This document shows, piece after piece, positions 18,803 to 29,901 of a stretch of DNA of 64,000 bases. Below the pieces are notes generated by a model, which did no database searches, was not told the origin of the DNA, and was given only the letters and a program-made list of their open reading frames with translations. Position 1 is the stretch's first letter, and each line of letters begins with the position of its first letter. Origin of the DNA: Bizionia myxarmorum (GTDB lineage Bacteria; Bacteroidota; Bacteroidia; Flavobacteriales; Flavobacteriaceae); the NCBI RefSeq assembly GCF_008086205.1, contig NZ_VSKK01000001.1:1798001-1862000 (forward strand), written 5' to 3'. The position numbers and the translations under genes were made by a program.

Positions 18803-21634
18803 TCAACTTAACTCTTTTTTAAGAAATTGTGCTGTGTAGCTTTTTTTGTTTTTTATAATTTCTTCGGGCGTGCCTTTGGCAACAATTTCACCACCACCTT
18901 TACCGCCTTCGTAACCTACATCAATGATATAATCTACGGTTTTTATAACGTCTAAATTGTGCTCAATAATTAAAACGGTGTTTCCTTTATTTACCAACTT
19001 ATTTAAAACTTGCATCAATACACGAATATCTTCAAAGTGCAAACCTGTTGTAGGTTCATCTAGAATATAAAAGGTATTTCCTGTATCGCGTTTGCTTAAT
19101 TCCGTAGCTAATTTAATACGTTGCGCTTCACCACCAGAAAGCGTGGTGCTTTGCTGACCTAAAGTAATATACCCTAAACCAACATCTTGAATGGTTTTAA
19201 CCTTTTTATGAATTTTTGGAATATGCTCAAAGAACCCAACCGCTTCATTCATGGTCATATTTAATACATCACTAATAGATTTTCCTTTATAACGAATTTC
19301 CAACGTTTCACGATTAAAACGTTTGCCTTGACAGGTTTCACATTCTACATAAACATCGGGTAAAAAATTCATTTCAATAACACGTAAACCACCACCTTGA
19401 CAGGTTTCACAACGTCCACCTTTAACATTAAAACTAAAACGCCCAGGTTTATAACCACGAATCATGGCTTCCGGTATTTTAGCAAATAGACTTCGAATTT
19501 CACTAAAAACACCCGTATACGTCGCCGGATTACTTCGTGGCGTTCTACCAATTGGCGATTGGTTCACGTCAATTACTTTATCAATATGTTCTAAACCTTT
19601 TATGCTTTTATAAGGCATCGGTTTTTTAACGCCATTAAAATAATAGGCGTTCATAATAGGATAAAGCGTTTCATTAATTAAAGTCGATTTTCCGCTACCA
19701 GAAACACCAGTTACACCAATCATTTTCCCTAAAGGAATATCAATGGATACATTTTTTAAGTTATTTCCTGTACACCCTTTTAATGAAATGGTTTTCCCAT
19801 TGCCTTCACGACGCTCTTTAGGAACTTCAATTTCTTTTTTCCCGTTTAAATAATCTGCAGTAAGGGTATTATGTTTTTTGACTTCGTCGGGTGTGCCAAC
19901 ACTAATTATTTCCCCACCATGTTTCCCGGCATGTGGACCAATATCAATAACATAATCGGCATTTTCTATCATATCCTTATCATGTTCTACCACAATAACA
20001 GAATTCCCAATATCGCGAAGTGAAATTAAGGATTTAATCAATTTTTCATTATCTCGTTGGTGTAAACCAATACTTGGTTCATCCAGAATATATAAAACAC
20101 CAACCAATTGCGACCCAATTTGTGTAGCTAAACGAATACGCTGTGCTTCACCACCAGAAAGCGATTTGGAACCGCGATTTAAGGATAGATAATCTAATCC
20201 AACATCCAATAAAAATTGCGTTCTTGATGAAATTTCTTTAATGATTTCTTCGGAAATTTTAAGTTGTTTTTCCGTAAGATGATTGGGTAAATCCTTAAAC
20301 CATAATGATAAATCAACGATATCCTTATTTGCTAATTCGGCAATGTTTAGAATATTCACTTTAAAATAAAGCGATTCTTTACGCAAACGCGCACCTTCAC
20401 AGGTGTTGCAAACTACTTTATCCATATAATCTTTTGCCCAACGCTTTAAAGAGGTTGTTTCAGCAGTATTATATTGATTTTCAATGAAATTAGCAACACC
20501 TTCAAAATCAATTTTATAATCTCGGGTGACACCTAAATTTTTGTTTTCGACAGCAAATTTCTCATTACCACCATATAAAATCATGTGTTTAGCAGCTTCA
20601 GGAATATCTTTATAGGCATCATTCAATGAAAAGTTATAGCGTTGTGCTATCGTTTCAAACTGCTTAAAAATCCAAGAATTTTTTTGTGGACCATGTGGTA
20701 CTAACGCGCCCGATTTTATGGATAAAGTATCGTCCGGAATTATTTTTTTAGCATTTACTTGATACAAAGTTCCAATTCCATTACAAGTTGGGCAAGCGCC
20801 TTTTGGGGAGTTAAATGAAAAATTATTGGGTTCCGGATTGGGATAAGATATACCAGAACTTGGACACATTAAATTTCGACTAAAATAGCGCGCTTCTTCC
20901 GAATCTTGATCAATAACCATCAGCACATCTTCGCCGTGATACATAGCGGTGTTTATGGTTTCAGTTAGGCGTTTATCATTATCCGCAGAGGCATCAATTT
21001 TAAGACGGTCTATGACAATTTCGATATCGTGATTCTTGTATCGATCTAATTTCATGCCTTTGGTAATGTCGCGTATTTCACCATCAGTTCTTACTTTTAC
21101 AAAACCTTGTTTTGCAATTTGTTCAAATAATTCGCGGTAATGCCCTTTTCTAGAGCGCACAACTGGCGCCAAAATATTAATACGTTTTCCATTAAACGTT
21201 TCGGTAATCAGGTCTTTAATTTGCTCGTCATTATAACTAACCATTTTTTCGCCGGTATTATAACTGTAAGCGTCACTAGCTCGTGCGAAAAGTAAACGTA
21301 AAAAATCGTAAATTTCAGTAATGGTTCCAACAGTAGACCGTGGTGATTTACTGGTTGTTTTCTGCTCAATAGCAATAACTGGTGAAAGTCCATCAATTTT
21401 ATCCACATCAGGACGTTCCAATCCACCTAAAAATTGGCGTGCGTAAGCCGAAAAGGTTTCAATATAACGTCTTTGACCTTCGGCATAAATGGTATCAAAG
21501 GCTAATGATGATTTTCCACTACCAGATAAGCCTGTAATAACAACAAGTTTTTCTCTTGGAATGGTAACATCTATATTTTTTAGGTTATGAACGCGAGCGC
21601 CTTGAACCTCAATTGTATCTTCAAATTTACTCAT
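18803..21634 (-). CDS. uvrA: Excinuclease ABC subunit A
   Basis: The 943-residue UvrA is the damage-recognition ATPase of nucleotide excision repair. Two ABC ATPase modules are present: Walker [14 protein letters not shown] near residues 33-45 and [17 protein letters not shown] in the second half, with [12 protein letters not shown] and [12 protein letters not shown] signatures and ILDEP motifs after each. Zinc-binding CxxC pairs are visible ([29 protein letters not shown]). The length is normal. TACCTTTG (minus strand, 21671-21678) is a likely -7 element. The gene is single. Confidence 0.98.
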   Translation of the reverse strand: MSKFEDTIEVQGARVHNLKNIDVTIPREKLVVITGLSGSGKSSLAFDTIYAEGQRRYIETFSAYARQFLGGLERPDVDKIDGLSPVIAIEQKTTSKSPRSTVGTITEIYDFLRLLFARASDAYSYNTGEKMVSYNDEQIKDLITETFNGKRINILAPVVRSRKGHYRELFEQIAKQGFVKVRTDGEIRDITKGMKLDRYKNHDIEIVIDRLKIDASADNDKRLTETINTAMYHGEDVLMVIDQDSEEARYFSRNLMCPSSGISYPNPEPNNFSFNSPKGACPTCNGIGTLYQVNAKKIIPDDTLSIKSGALVPHGPQKNSWIFKQFETIAQRYNFSLNDAYKDIPEAAKHMILYGGNEKFAVENKNLGVTRDYKIDFEGVANFIENQYNTAETTSLKRWAKDYMDKVVCNTCEGARLRKESLYFKVNILNIAELANKDIVDLSLWFKDLPNHLTEKQLKISEEIIKEISSRTQFLLDVGLDYLSLNRGSKSLSGGEAQRIRLATQIGSQLVGVLYILDEPSIGLHQRDNEKLIKSLISLRDIGNSVIVVEHDKDMIENADYVIDIGPHAGKHGGEIISVGTPDEVKKHNTLTADYLNGKKEIEVPKERREGNGKTISLKGCTGNNLKNVSIDIPLGKMIGVTGVSGSGKSTLINETLYPIMNAYYFNGVKKPMPYKSIKGLEHIDKVIDVNQSPIGRTPRSNPATYTGVFSEIRSLFAKIPEAMIRGYKPGRFSFNVKGGRCETCQGGGLRVIEMNFLPDVYVECETCQGKRFNRETLEIRYKGKSISDVLNMTMNEAVGFFEHIPKIHKKVKTIQDVGLGYITLGQQSTTLSGGEAQRIKLATELSKRDTGNTFYILDEPTTGLHFEDIRVLMQVLNKLVNKGNTVLIIEHNLDVIKTVDYIIDVGYEGGKGGGEIVAKGTPEEIIKNKKSYTAQFLKKELS

Positions 21635-21750
21635 AGCATAGCAATTCAGTCTGTTTTACAGACCAATTTGCAAAGGTACAGTTTATGCCATTAAAAATAA
21701 AGGAGTTGATATTTAGAGTTTTGTTAAAAAAGCAGTGCTACTTATTATTT

Positions 21751-22386
21751 TTAACTTTTATATTCTTTCGCCCATTTTATAAGTGAATCCGGTGCGGCAT
21801 CTAACTGCAATTTTTCAATAATATTGGTACGGTGTTTTTGAATAGTTCTTGGAGAAACACAGAGCATATCACTAATTTCAGTAGATGTTTTCCCACTGGC
21901 AATGATTTCTACAATTTTACGCTCGGAAGGTGTTAATAATTCGAGTTTTTTAAGCTCGTTTTCAACATGAGATTCCAAATTTTCAGAAAAAGAACTGCTG
22001 TAATAATTCCCGTTTTCCATCACAGTTGCGATGCATTTTTCTATTTCTGTCATGCTATCTTCTTTTAACAAATAACCATGAACCCCTATTTTTTTAGCTT
22101 GAGCAACAAAATTTCTCTGTTTATGATAGGTCATAACAATATATCGCGTGTTTAAATCCGCATATTCTTTGCAGGCCGACATAACTTCGAAGCCATTTAA
22201 AAAGGGCATTTCAATATCTAATAGTGCAATATCTGGTTTTAAATTGGTGATGGTTTTTACAGCTTCTTTCCCGTTTTCTGCCGTACCTATAATGGTATAA
22301 CCAGCTTGTTCAAGCTCCTGTTTTAAACCTTTTAGCATAATAGGGTGATCTTCGGCAATAACGATGGTGATGTTTTTTTTAGACAT
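21751..22386 (-). CDS. NarL/FixJ-type response regulator
   Basis: The 211-residue protein has a receiver domain (acidic pocket AEDHP near residues 11-15, phosphoacceptor Asp57 in LLDIEMP, later MTYHKQ and a Lys in LLKEDS) and a LuxR-type helix-turn-helix (LTPSERKIVEIIASGKTSTE, then MLCVSPRTIQKHR). It follows its histidine kinase gene on the same strand after about 90 bases and is certainly its partner. The regulated genes are not visible here. Confidence 0.95.
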   Translation of the reverse strand: MSKKNITIVIAEDHPIMLKGLKQELEQAGYTIIGTAENGKEAVKTITNLKPDIALLDIEMPFLNGFEVMSACKEYADLNTRYIVMTYHKQRNFVAQAKKIGVHGYLLKEDSMTEIEKCIATVMENGNYYSSSFSENLESHVENELKKLELLTPSERKIVEIIASGKTSTEISDMLCVSPRTIQKHRTNIIEKLQLDAAPDSLIKWAKEYKS

Positions 22387-22479
22387 GGGAATCTTATAAA
22401 AAAATGGGTTTTATTACATTTGTAAAAATACACTAATTAACGTTAGTTGTATTTATTTTTTGATCGAAAGGTGCAGCAT

Positions 22480-24501
22480 TTAAACTATTTCAATAGGAAG
22501 TTTTATAACTATTTTCGTGCCTTTTCCAATAGCAGATTCCACTTCCAATTTGGCTGATATTATTTTGCAACGTTCCATGAGCGATTTCATTCCTAAACTT
22601 TTGGATGTTTTAATAGCTTGGTTATAGTCAAACCCCTTCCCGTTATCTTTTATAGTCATAACAATATGGTTGGCTTCGGTTTCTAAACTGACAAAAACAG
22701 CTTTAGCTTCAGCATGCTTTATGGTGTTATTTAAAGCTTCCTGGGTAATTCTGTATAGGTGTAAAGCTTTGTCTTTATTGATTAAGTTGTCTGTGTTTTC
22801 TATTTCTAGTGTGAAAAACACGTCGGTGCCTTCATCTAATTCATTAACTAAATCTTCTATAGCAGCTGTAAAACCTAGGCGTTCAAGTGCCGCTGGATAT
22901 AAACCTTGAGAAATGGAACGTAAATTGGCCAACGTGTCATTGGCTAAATTTCCATAATCTGGGTTGTCTATTGTTTTTAATTTCCGCGTTAATAGCATGA
23001 GTTGTTGGCCTACAGAATCGTGTAACTCAAAAGCTAACCGGGTGCGTTCTTGTTCTTGGGTGTTAATAATATCTTGCGTAAAGGCTTCTTGTAATTTCTG
23101 TTTGTTTTTTGCGAAATTTCTAGAACGAACAACCGTTACAAATCCAAAAACTGATAGTAATCCTAAACCTCCAAACATTAACCATTGATTTTTTACTTTA
23201 TTTTTGGTATCTAATAAAGCAATATTACTCGTTTGATTCTGAATGGTTAAATCGCGCTTTTCAGTTTCATATATGGTTTGATAATAGGCTAAAACTCGCG
23301 TGTTTTGACTGCTGCCAATGGAATCTTTAATTTGGGTGTATTTTTTATAATGTGAAAATGCTTTATCCGGATCACCCATACGCTCATACACTTTTGATAA
23401 AAATAAAGAAGCTTCTTGCAATTCTTCATATTGATCACTTTCATTTTTTAATTCATAATTTTCAATTCCATAACGTATGGCTTCTGTATAATTTTTTTCG
23501 GCAAAAGCATAGCGCATTTTAGCGGCTAAATAAAATGGTCTGTTGTATCCAATAGTGCTGTTTTCGTCACGTTCTAAATCTTCAATAATTGCTTTGGCTT
23601 GTTTTAAACTATCGTTTTCTGCTAAACCAACCGCTAAACCAAATTTAAGAGGTACATCAAAATAGGCTTTCTTTTCTAATCTATCATTGGCTTCTACAGC
23701 CAACTTTAAGTTTTTAATCCGGCTTTTTTGGTTGTTTAGTTTATGATCATCTGCCGCATTGTTATAATATACAACAGGTAAATTATGATATGAATGTGTT
23801 GTATTAGCAATTTTTATTAGTTCATCTCGCTCTTTTTTTGCCTCTTCAAAAAAGCCATTTTTACTATATAATATAGAGATAGAATTTTTAGCACTTAACC
23901 AATAAACCGTGTCTTTTTTCTCTTGAAACATTTTAGACGCTTCTTGCAGTGTAATAGAAGCTGCACCAAAATCCCCTGTATTGAGTAGCGCCATACCTTT
24001 GGCGAATTTGGATAATTCCATGTATTCAGACTGATATTTTTCGGCGTATACATAAGAACTATCAAATAGTTTTATGGATTCCTCAAAATGTCTGGAATCA
24101 TAGTGAAGATAAGCTGCTTCATAATAAAAATCATCAATTAAATTCGGCTTGGTAACTTGTGATAAAATAGGAATGGTGCTTTTAATTATTTCTTTAGCTT
24201 CATCATATTCATTGGTGCCATAATTCAGATAATTTATAAAATTGGTTGTGTGTTTTACGGCAATATTAATAGAATCTAATTTTTGAGCAAAACTGATAGT
24301 TACCCTAAAAATCGAGTCCGCATTAAAAGTGGAATCGTAGCGTATTTCTCCCGAAAGACTGTCTAGAAATTTGAGACGTTCGGCTTTAGAAGTGCGTTCA
24401 TTACTTAAATTCAATAAACTTTTATTTTTGCTTAAATCTTCGTCTTGGGCATTTAAAAAAATAGGAATTAATAGCACTATGAACAGGAAATAAAATCTCA
24501 T
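22480..24501 (-). CDS. Sensor histidine kinase with extracytoplasmic TPR region (HisKA_3 type)
   Basis: The 673-residue kinase has a signal peptide, a long helical TPR-like periplasmic region (about residues 25-420), one membrane helix (about 441-460, WLMFGGLGLLSVFGFVTVV), a HisKA_3 dimerisation domain with phosphoacceptor His494 (RLAFELHDSVGQQL) and a HATPase domain (EALNNTIKHAEA, IKDNGKGFD, GKGTKIVIKLP). This layout is common in flavobacteria and partners with NarL-type regulators such as the one at 21751. The stimulus is unknown. Confidence 0.95.
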   Translation of the reverse strand: MRFYFLFIVLLIPIFLNAQDEDLSKNKSLLNLSNERTSKAERLKFLDSLSGEIRYDSTFNADSIFRVTISFAQKLDSINIAVKHTTNFINYLNYGTNEYDEAKEIIKSTIPILSQVTKPNLIDDFYYEAAYLHYDSRHFEESIKLFDSSYVYAEKYQSEYMELSKFAKGMALLNTGDFGAASITLQEASKMFQEKKDTVYWLSAKNSISILYSKNGFFEEAKKERDELIKIANTTHSYHNLPVVYYNNAADDHKLNNQKSRIKNLKLAVEANDRLEKKAYFDVPLKFGLAVGLAENDSLKQAKAIIEDLERDENSTIGYNRPFYLAAKMRYAFAEKNYTEAIRYGIENYELKNESDQYEELQEASLFLSKVYERMGDPDKAFSHYKKYTQIKDSIGSSQNTRVLAYYQTIYETEKRDLTIQNQTSNIALLDTKNKVKNQWLMFGGLGLLSVFGFVTVVRSRNFAKNKQKLQEAFTQDIINTQEQERTRLAFELHDSVGQQLMLLTRKLKTIDNPDYGNLANDTLANLRSISQGLYPAALERLGFTAAIEDLVNELDEGTDVFFTLEIENTDNLINKDKALHLYRITQEALNNTIKHAEAKAVFVSLETEANHIVMTIKDNGKGFDYNQAIKTSKSLGMKSLMERCKIISAKLEVESAIGKGTKIVIKLPIEIV

Positions 24502-24697
24502 GGTATCTTTGGTTTGCGTAAAACTAGAGCATTTAAAGTTGAAATGAAATAGCTCATCTCGTTTTAGGTTTAAAAAGTGTAAGAACTTTGGTTAATTGTG
24601 AAGGAATAGATAAAGCTTTAAGTGAAAATTTAAATTTTTAATTCGAATACCTACAGATTTGTTATTATTGCACTTCAAATTTATAAAACCTTTTAAA

Positions 24698-25222
24698 ATG
24701 AACATACTAGGAATTAGCTCACGAATAAATCATCCAGAATTTGGTAAAGGTGTTGTCACTAATGTGACTTCTAAGCATTATTGGGTAACTTTTATTGAAA
24801 ATGGTTTAGAAACCATAGATATTGATTCTGAATTTGAAGTGATTGAAGCGGCTGAAGACGATGTAGATTCTGTAAGTTTTGCTGATGTTGAAAGCAGTTT
24901 GGTACAGATTTTAAAACGTTGGAGTGATGCCAGTGAAGTAGTTCATATTGCTGATAAATGGAAAGGTGGGAAGCTCATTTTAGAACCTGGCGATTCTAAT
25001 TTAAAATCGAGTGAGGTGCCTATTGATAGCTTTTTTCACAAAATAACGATGGTTCGTGATCGCTTGCGTGTTATGGAACAAAAAATTAATGCCAGCAATT
25101 TAGAAGAGCAAGAAAAAATTGACTTGCAGCAATATATCACTAGAAGTTATGGCAGTTTAACGTCTTTCAATGTGCTTTTTAAATTGAAAGAACAACAGTT
25201 TGTTGGGCAGCGTTCTAAATAA
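24698..25222 (+). CDS. Hypothetical protein with UvrD-tail/Tudor-like N-terminus, 174 aa
   Basis: No family name is recognised for the whole protein. The first 45 residues (ISSRINHPEFGKGVVTNV then YWVTFIENGLETIDID) resemble the small beta-barrel Tudor/KOW-like module seen at the end of UvrD/PcrA helicases and compare with the tail of the helicase at 2405. The rest is helical and acidic (VESSLVQILKRWSD, MVRDRLRVMEQKINASNLEE). The ATG at 24698 gives this natural N-terminus; an upstream in-frame TTG at 24659 adds 13 unrelated residues. It has no signal peptide and is a single gene. Confidence 0.65.
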   Translation: MNILGISSRINHPEFGKGVVTNVTSKHYWVTFIENGLETIDIDSEFEVIEAAEDDVDSVSFADVESSLVQILKRWSDASEVVHIADKWKGGKLILEPGDSNLKSSEVPIDSFFHKITMVRDRLRVMEQKINASNLEEQEKIDLQQYITRSYGSLTSFNVLFKLKEQQFVGQRSK

Positions 25223-25343
25223 GTGTTTAGTTTACAGTAGCAGTCGCAATCGCAGTACTTTAGTTATTATAGATACAGTTTTAGTGTTTTAAAACCACTT
25301 GAAAAACCATCCATTTATGCTATTAAAACTGAATACTGAGAAC

Positions 25344-26060
25344 TCATTTCCTTCCAATAATAGCATTTATTTTAATCCCCATAAATAACATTTCATGGAA
25401 AGTAGGAAGTATGGCGCCACTTTCAGTAGTTGTCCAATCATTCCAAGAGGCTTCAAATCCGCCAATTGGCAGAATATCCACCCACATCTTGAATTTAACG
25501 GGTTTGTTATCGGGATTTAGAATCCATAAATACGAATCGCCTGGCGTGCTGCCTCCTGTTTTATAGGTAACCAACAAGGCTTTTTCTTGGTTTTCTAATA
25601 TCACCATTCTACGCTCCGTTCCGGGATCAAAAACCTTGTAAGGCGCTACTAGCCAAAAGGAATCATTATTAAAATAGCTTAAGGCATTTTCAATAAGGTC
25701 TTCAGCTTTTTCATTTAGTACCTCTAAATTATTCACGTAAGCTTTGCTTAAGCTCGGGTTATTTAAATTAAGATTTACTTTGTTTTTTTTCCAGTGAACT
25801 TCACAGGTGTTTTCAGATTTTTGCCATTTAAAATGATGCTGGTTTTTAAAAGTCCATTCTATATAATTGGTTTCCTCGTAAGCTTGATAATCCAAAGCCT
25901 CTAGCATGCTTTGCGCAAGTGCTTCTGCAGGCGCACCTTCATCACCAAGCGGCAAATCTTCATTGTATCTAAAATATATAAAGCCTAAAAAAATCATGCT
26001 AGGAAGCGTGAAAAAGATGATAAAACCGACAGTTATTTTTAGAGTTTTCTTGATTTTCAT
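25344..26060 (-). CDS. Hypothetical membrane-anchored protein, 238 aa
   Basis: It has one N-terminal membrane helix (about residues 8-28, ITVGFIIFFTLPSMIFLGFIY) and a beta-rich extracytoplasmic domain with several Trp residues (WTFKNQHHFKWQKSENTCEVHWKK is split by charge; VWILNP-type strands follow). It is followed leftwards by nothing in the same unit and lies 48 bases downstream of the gamma-glutamyltransferase gene on the same strand, so the two may be co-transcribed. No function can be assigned. Confidence 0.6.
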   Translation of the reverse strand: MKIKKTLKITVGFIIFFTLPSMIFLGFIYFRYNEDLPLGDEGAPAEALAQSMLEALDYQAYEETNYIEWTFKNQHHFKWQKSENTCEVHWKKNKVNLNLNNPSLSKAYVNNLEVLNEKAEDLIENALSYFNNDSFWLVAPYKVFDPGTERRMVILENQEKALLVTYKTGGSTPGDSYLWILNPDNKPVKFKMWVDILPIGGFEASWNDWTTTESGAILPTFHEMLFMGIKINAIIGRK

Positions 26061-26108
26061 AAGGATTTAATTAAGGTAGACTTTTCTAAAATGGCAAGGT
26101 AATTCGGT

Positions 26109-27809
26109 TTAAAATCCAACAGCTGTATCATCTCCTCTGGAATCTGCTCCACCTTGTAATTTACCAGAATCCAATATTAAAATACCATCCACTTTTCCAA
26201 TAACGGGTGCATCTTCTTCAGTAATAATATAACCTTTGGCTTCTAATTCTGATTTTAAGTTGCCTTTAAAAACTTCGGGCTCCATACGGACATAATCTGG
26301 TAACCATTGGTGATGAAATCTAGGAGCATCAACGGCTTCTTGCATGCTCATACCAAACTCATGCACATTTAATATGGTTTGCAGCACAGAGGTTATAATG
26401 GTCGATCCGCCTGGTGTTCCAAGCGTCATATATAATTCACCGTTTTTCTCAACAATAGTTGGCGTCATAGAGCTTAACATGCGTTTTTCAGGAAGAATGC
26501 TATTGGCTTCAGCACCAACTAAACCATATACATTAGGTTCACCCGGTTTACTGCTAAAATCATCCATTTCATTATTTAAGAAAAAGCCTAATTCCTTAGA
26601 ATATAATTTAGAACCGAAACCACTATTTAACGTTGTTGTTGCGGCGATGGCATTTCCAAATTGATCCACAATAGAGTAGTGGGTCGTTTCGTCACTTTCT
26701 ATAATTTGAACAGCCCCATGTTTCATATCGGCTGATTTAGTAGCTTTTTCAAAAGAGAAATCGGCCATTCTTCCTGCCAAATATCGTGTACTGATTAAAG
26801 AATCACTAGGAATGTTTACAAAATCTGGATCGCCTAAATAGAAACTTCTATCGGCATAAGCACGGCGTTCGGCTTCGGTAATAATTTGAATCGTTTTTAA
26901 GCTGTTATGTCCAAATTCCGAAAGATTGTAGGGTTCAATCATTTTCATCATTTGTGCTAATGCAATTCCACCGCTTGAAGGTGGCGACATAGAAATTATT
27001 TTTAAATCGTCATAGGTGAAAGTCACAGGTTTACGCCATTGGGCTTCGTAACGCGCTAAATCTTCTTCAGTTATAATTCCGCCTTCAGCCTGAATAAAGG
27101 CTGCTAATTTTTTAGCTGTTTCACCTTTATAAAATTCATCACGACCGTTCATCATAATCGCTTTTAGAGTCGCTGCCAAAGCTGGATATTTTACGGTATC
27201 GTTTTCTTTCCAAACGCCATCAAAGACAGTTCCGTTAGGATTAACTGCTTTGATATAGGGTTGAAAATACGCAATGCTTGCCGCTTGTTTTTTAGTAACA
27301 ATAACGCCACGTTCAGCCAATTCAATAATCGGTTTCATAATGGTTTCAATAGGTAAAATACCAAATTTTTTATGTGCTGCAAATACACCGGCAATTGTTC
27401 CAGGTACACCAACTGCCATAGCGCCCGTAGTGCTTTTACCAGGGATAACTTGACCTAAACTGTCTAAATACATGTCTTTTGTCGCGGCCATGGGAGCTTT
27501 TTCGCGATAATCTAAAGCGCCAATTTCACCAGAATTCATGCGGTAAACCATAAAACCACCACCACCAATATTTCCAGCATATGGAAATGCTACGGCTAAA
27601 GCTAATTCTGTAGCAACCATAGCATCAAAAGCGTTTCCGCCTTGTTCTAAAATAGCACTACCAATTTTGGAAGCTTCCGTACGGGCTGAAACAACCATCG
27701 CTTTTTGAGTAACTAAACCTTGTTTTTGGGTCGTTTCTGCTAATTCTGCTTTGTCTTTACAGCTATAAAAAACAGCGATTACTAGCAAGAGTGAGATACT
27801 CTTCATCAT
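26109..27809 (-). CDS. ggt: Gamma-glutamyltransferase, lipoprotein
   Basis: The 566-residue Ntn-hydrolase cleaves and transfers gamma-glutamyl groups of glutathione and related peptides outside the cytoplasm. It has a lipobox (FYSC, Cys17) instead of the cleavable signal of E. coli Ggt. The autocleavage site is TTHYSIVD with the new N-terminal Thr at about residue 375, and the downstream LNSGFGSKLYSKELGFFLNN, MLSSMTPTI and LGTPGGSTI segments line the active site. The length is normal. The following gene (left) is 48 bases away on the same strand; the AcpH-like gene precedes it by only 5 bases, suggesting an operon. Confidence 0.95.
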   Translation of the reverse strand: MMKSISLLLVIAVFYSCKDKAELAETTQKQGLVTQKAMVVSARTEASKIGSAILEQGGNAFDAMVATELALAVAFPYAGNIGGGGFMVYRMNSGEIGALDYREKAPMAATKDMYLDSLGQVIPGKSTTGAMAVGVPGTIAGVFAAHKKFGILPIETIMKPIIELAERGVIVTKKQAASIAYFQPYIKAVNPNGTVFDGVWKENDTVKYPALAATLKAIMMNGRDEFYKGETAKKLAAFIQAEGGIITEEDLARYEAQWRKPVTFTYDDLKIISMSPPSSGGIALAQMMKMIEPYNLSEFGHNSLKTIQIITEAERRAYADRSFYLGDPDFVNIPSDSLISTRYLAGRMADFSFEKATKSADMKHGAVQIIESDETTHYSIVDQFGNAIAATTTLNSGFGSKLYSKELGFFLNNEMDDFSSKPGEPNVYGLVGAEANSILPEKRMLSSMTPTIVEKNGELYMTLGTPGGSTIITSVLQTILNVHEFGMSMQEAVDAPRFHHQWLPDYVRMEPEVFKGNLKSELEAKGYIITEEDAPVIGKVDGILILDSGKLQGGADSRGDDTAVGF

Positions 27810-27814
27810 CCTAT

Positions 27815-28414
27815 TTAAATTATTGTTTTGGTAATAGTTTCTAGTTTTTCGGCAGCAAAAACCTGTAAATCTTCAAAAAATAACCTGAATTCAGATTCGA
27901 ATTCATCATAGTATTTTACAAGTTCATGCGTGGCATTATGCATATTGGATTTGTTATTGGTACGTCTATTCATACCCTCTAATACAAACTGGATGCCATC
28001 TATTTCAGCATAGCTTGTTAACAAATTACCGTCTATCATATAGGGTAACATATTTTGTATTCGCGGCGTGAGTATGTCAAAATTATCCTGTAAAAGTTCA
28101 TAAAAATTCTGTGCATAATCTGCTAAAGGCACCTCTGAATAGGTGGTCCAGTTTTTAGCTAAAAAATGATCGTAAAAAATATCAACAATCACGCCGCTAT
28201 AATGGCCATAATTTTCATGAAGCTTTTTAGTGCTCTGTCTAACCACAGGATGTGCATCAGTAAAGGTGTCTATTTCACGATGCAATAACATACCGATTTG
28301 AATGTTTTTTGGGAACTCTTTATATTTCTTGCCACGAATACCATCGGCCATAAAATTCCCAATCGTTACCTGTTTTTGGTTGTTCGAAAGATAAATATGC
28401 GCTAAAAAATTCAT
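27815..28414 (-). CDS. Acyl carrier protein phosphodiesterase-like protein (AcpH/DUF479)
   Basis: The 199-residue protein starts with MNFLAHIYLS and carries IGNFMADGIRGK, LLHREIDTFTDAHP and VDIFYDHFLAKNW, the HD-like metal motifs of AcpH. The E. coli enzyme removes 4'-phosphopantetheine from acyl carrier protein. The family identity is firm; activity in flavobacteria is inferred. It lies immediately upstream of ggt on the same strand and is divergent from glmM. Confidence 0.88.
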   Translation of the reverse strand: MNFLAHIYLSNNQKQVTIGNFMADGIRGKKYKEFPKNIQIGMLLHREIDTFTDAHPVVRQSTKKLHENYGHYSGVIVDIFYDHFLAKNWTTYSEVPLADYAQNFYELLQDNFDILTPRIQNMLPYMIDGNLLTSYAEIDGIQFVLEGMNRRTNNKSNMHNATHELVKYYDEFESEFRLFFEDLQVFAAEKLETITKTII

Positions 28415-28487
28415 AATTCGAATTTACAAATTCATACTTAAGAAAACACATATAAAACTTATATTTGTTGAAATTAAACGAAAAAAC

Positions 28488-29876
28488 ATGACACTTATAA
28501 AATCTATATCGGGAATCAGAGGAACTATTGGAGGCGCAGTTGGCGATAATTTAACGCCTATTGATGCTGTAAAATTTGCTTCCGCTTATGGAACTTGGCT
28601 AAAAGCGCAATATAAAAAAGACATTTACCGCGTAGTTGTTGGTCGTGACGCCCGTATTTCTGGTGAAATGATTCAGAATTTAGTCATGAATACCTTGGTT
28701 GGTTTAGGAATTCATGTTATTGATTTAGGTCTTTCTACAACACCAACCGTTGAAATTGCTGTGCCCATGGAACATGCCGATGGCGGGATTATTTTAACGG
28801 CTAGCCATAACCCGAAAGAATGGAATGCTTTAAAATTATTAAATAATAAGGGTGAATTTTTAAATGGCGAAGAAGGCGCTAAAATTCTCGCATTGGCAGA
28901 AGGTGATACCATGAGCTTTGCCGATGTGGATAGTTTAGGGAAAATTACGAAGAATGATGCTTATATCGATATGCATATTGATCAGGTTTTAAATTTGGAA
29001 TTGGTAAATAGAGACGCTATTGAAAATGCGAATTTTAAAGTGGTGGTTGATGGTGTGAATTCTACAGGTGGCATTGCTATTCCTTTATTGCTAGAACGAT
29101 TAGGGGTTCATACCGTGAAATTATATTGTGATCCAACGGGACATTTCCCTCATAACCCAGAGCCCTTAAAAGAGCATTTAACAGATTTATCTGAAGCCGT
29201 TGTAAAAGAGCGTGCTGATTTGGGAATTGTGGTTGACCCCGATGTAGACCGTTTAGCTTTTATGGATGAAAAAGGCCAGATGTTTGGCGAAGAATATACC
29301 TTGGTTGCCTGTGCAGATTACGTATTGAGTAAAACGCCAGGAAATACGGTGAGTAATATGAGTTCTACAAGAGCTTTGCGTGACGTAACTGAAAAACATG
29401 GCGGTACTTATGAAGCAAGCGCCGTTGGTGAAGTAAACGTGGTAGATTTAATGAAAAAAAACAAGGCTGTTATAGGTGGTGAAGGAAACGGTGGCATTAT
29501 TTATCCAGAATCCCATTACGGGCGTGATGCTTTAGTTGGCGTGGCGTTATTTTTGAGCTTATTAGCTGAAAAGAGAATGTCTGTTAGTGATTTACGCGCC
29601 AGCTATCCAAGTTATTTTATGAGTAAGAAAAAAATAGCTTTAACACCAGAATTGGATGTGGATGCTATTTTAAAAGCTATGGAAGCCAAATATAGTCATG
29701 AACGGGTAACAACTATTGATGGTGTAAAAATTGATTTTAATACCAGTTGGGTACATTTACGAAAGTCTAATACAGAGCCTATTATTCGGGTTTATACCGA
29801 AGCCCCATCACAAGAAGAAGCAGATGCCTTGGCTAATAAAGTCATGGCAGAAATAGAAGCTGTGGCTAATAATTAG
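28488..29876 (+). CDS. glmM: Phosphoglucosamine mutase (alpha-D-phosphohexomutase family)
   Basis: The 462-residue enzyme converts glucosamine-6-phosphate to glucosamine-1-phosphate for UDP-GlcNAc synthesis. It has the phosphoserine loop TASHNPKEWNALK, the Mg-binding DPDVDRLA, the sugar-binding GEGNGGI and the C-terminal phosphate-binding loop RKSNTEPIIRVY. In Bacteroidota such proteins are annotated glmM, but a phosphomannomutase-like role cannot be excluded. TATATTTG (28460-28467) is a plausible -7 box 20 bases before the ATG. Confidence 0.9.
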   Translation: MTLIKSISGIRGTIGGAVGDNLTPIDAVKFASAYGTWLKAQYKKDIYRVVVGRDARISGEMIQNLVMNTLVGLGIHVIDLGLSTTPTVEIAVPMEHADGGIILTASHNPKEWNALKLLNNKGEFLNGEEGAKILALAEGDTMSFADVDSLGKITKNDAYIDMHIDQVLNLELVNRDAIENANFKVVVDGVNSTGGIAIPLLLERLGVHTVKLYCDPTGHFPHNPEPLKEHLTDLSEAVVKERADLGIVVDPDVDRLAFMDEKGQMFGEEYTLVACADYVLSKTPGNTVSNMSSTRALRDVTEKHGGTYEASAVGEVNVVDLMKKNKAVIGGEGNGGIIYPESHYGRDALVGVALFLSLLAEKRMSVSDLRASYPSYFMSKKKIALTPELDVDAILKAMEAKYSHERVTTIDGVKIDFNTSWVHLRKSNTEPIIRVYTEAPSQEEADALANKVMAEIEAVANN

Positions 29877-29901
29877 TACTTTGGCAACTTAATAAATACG
29901 C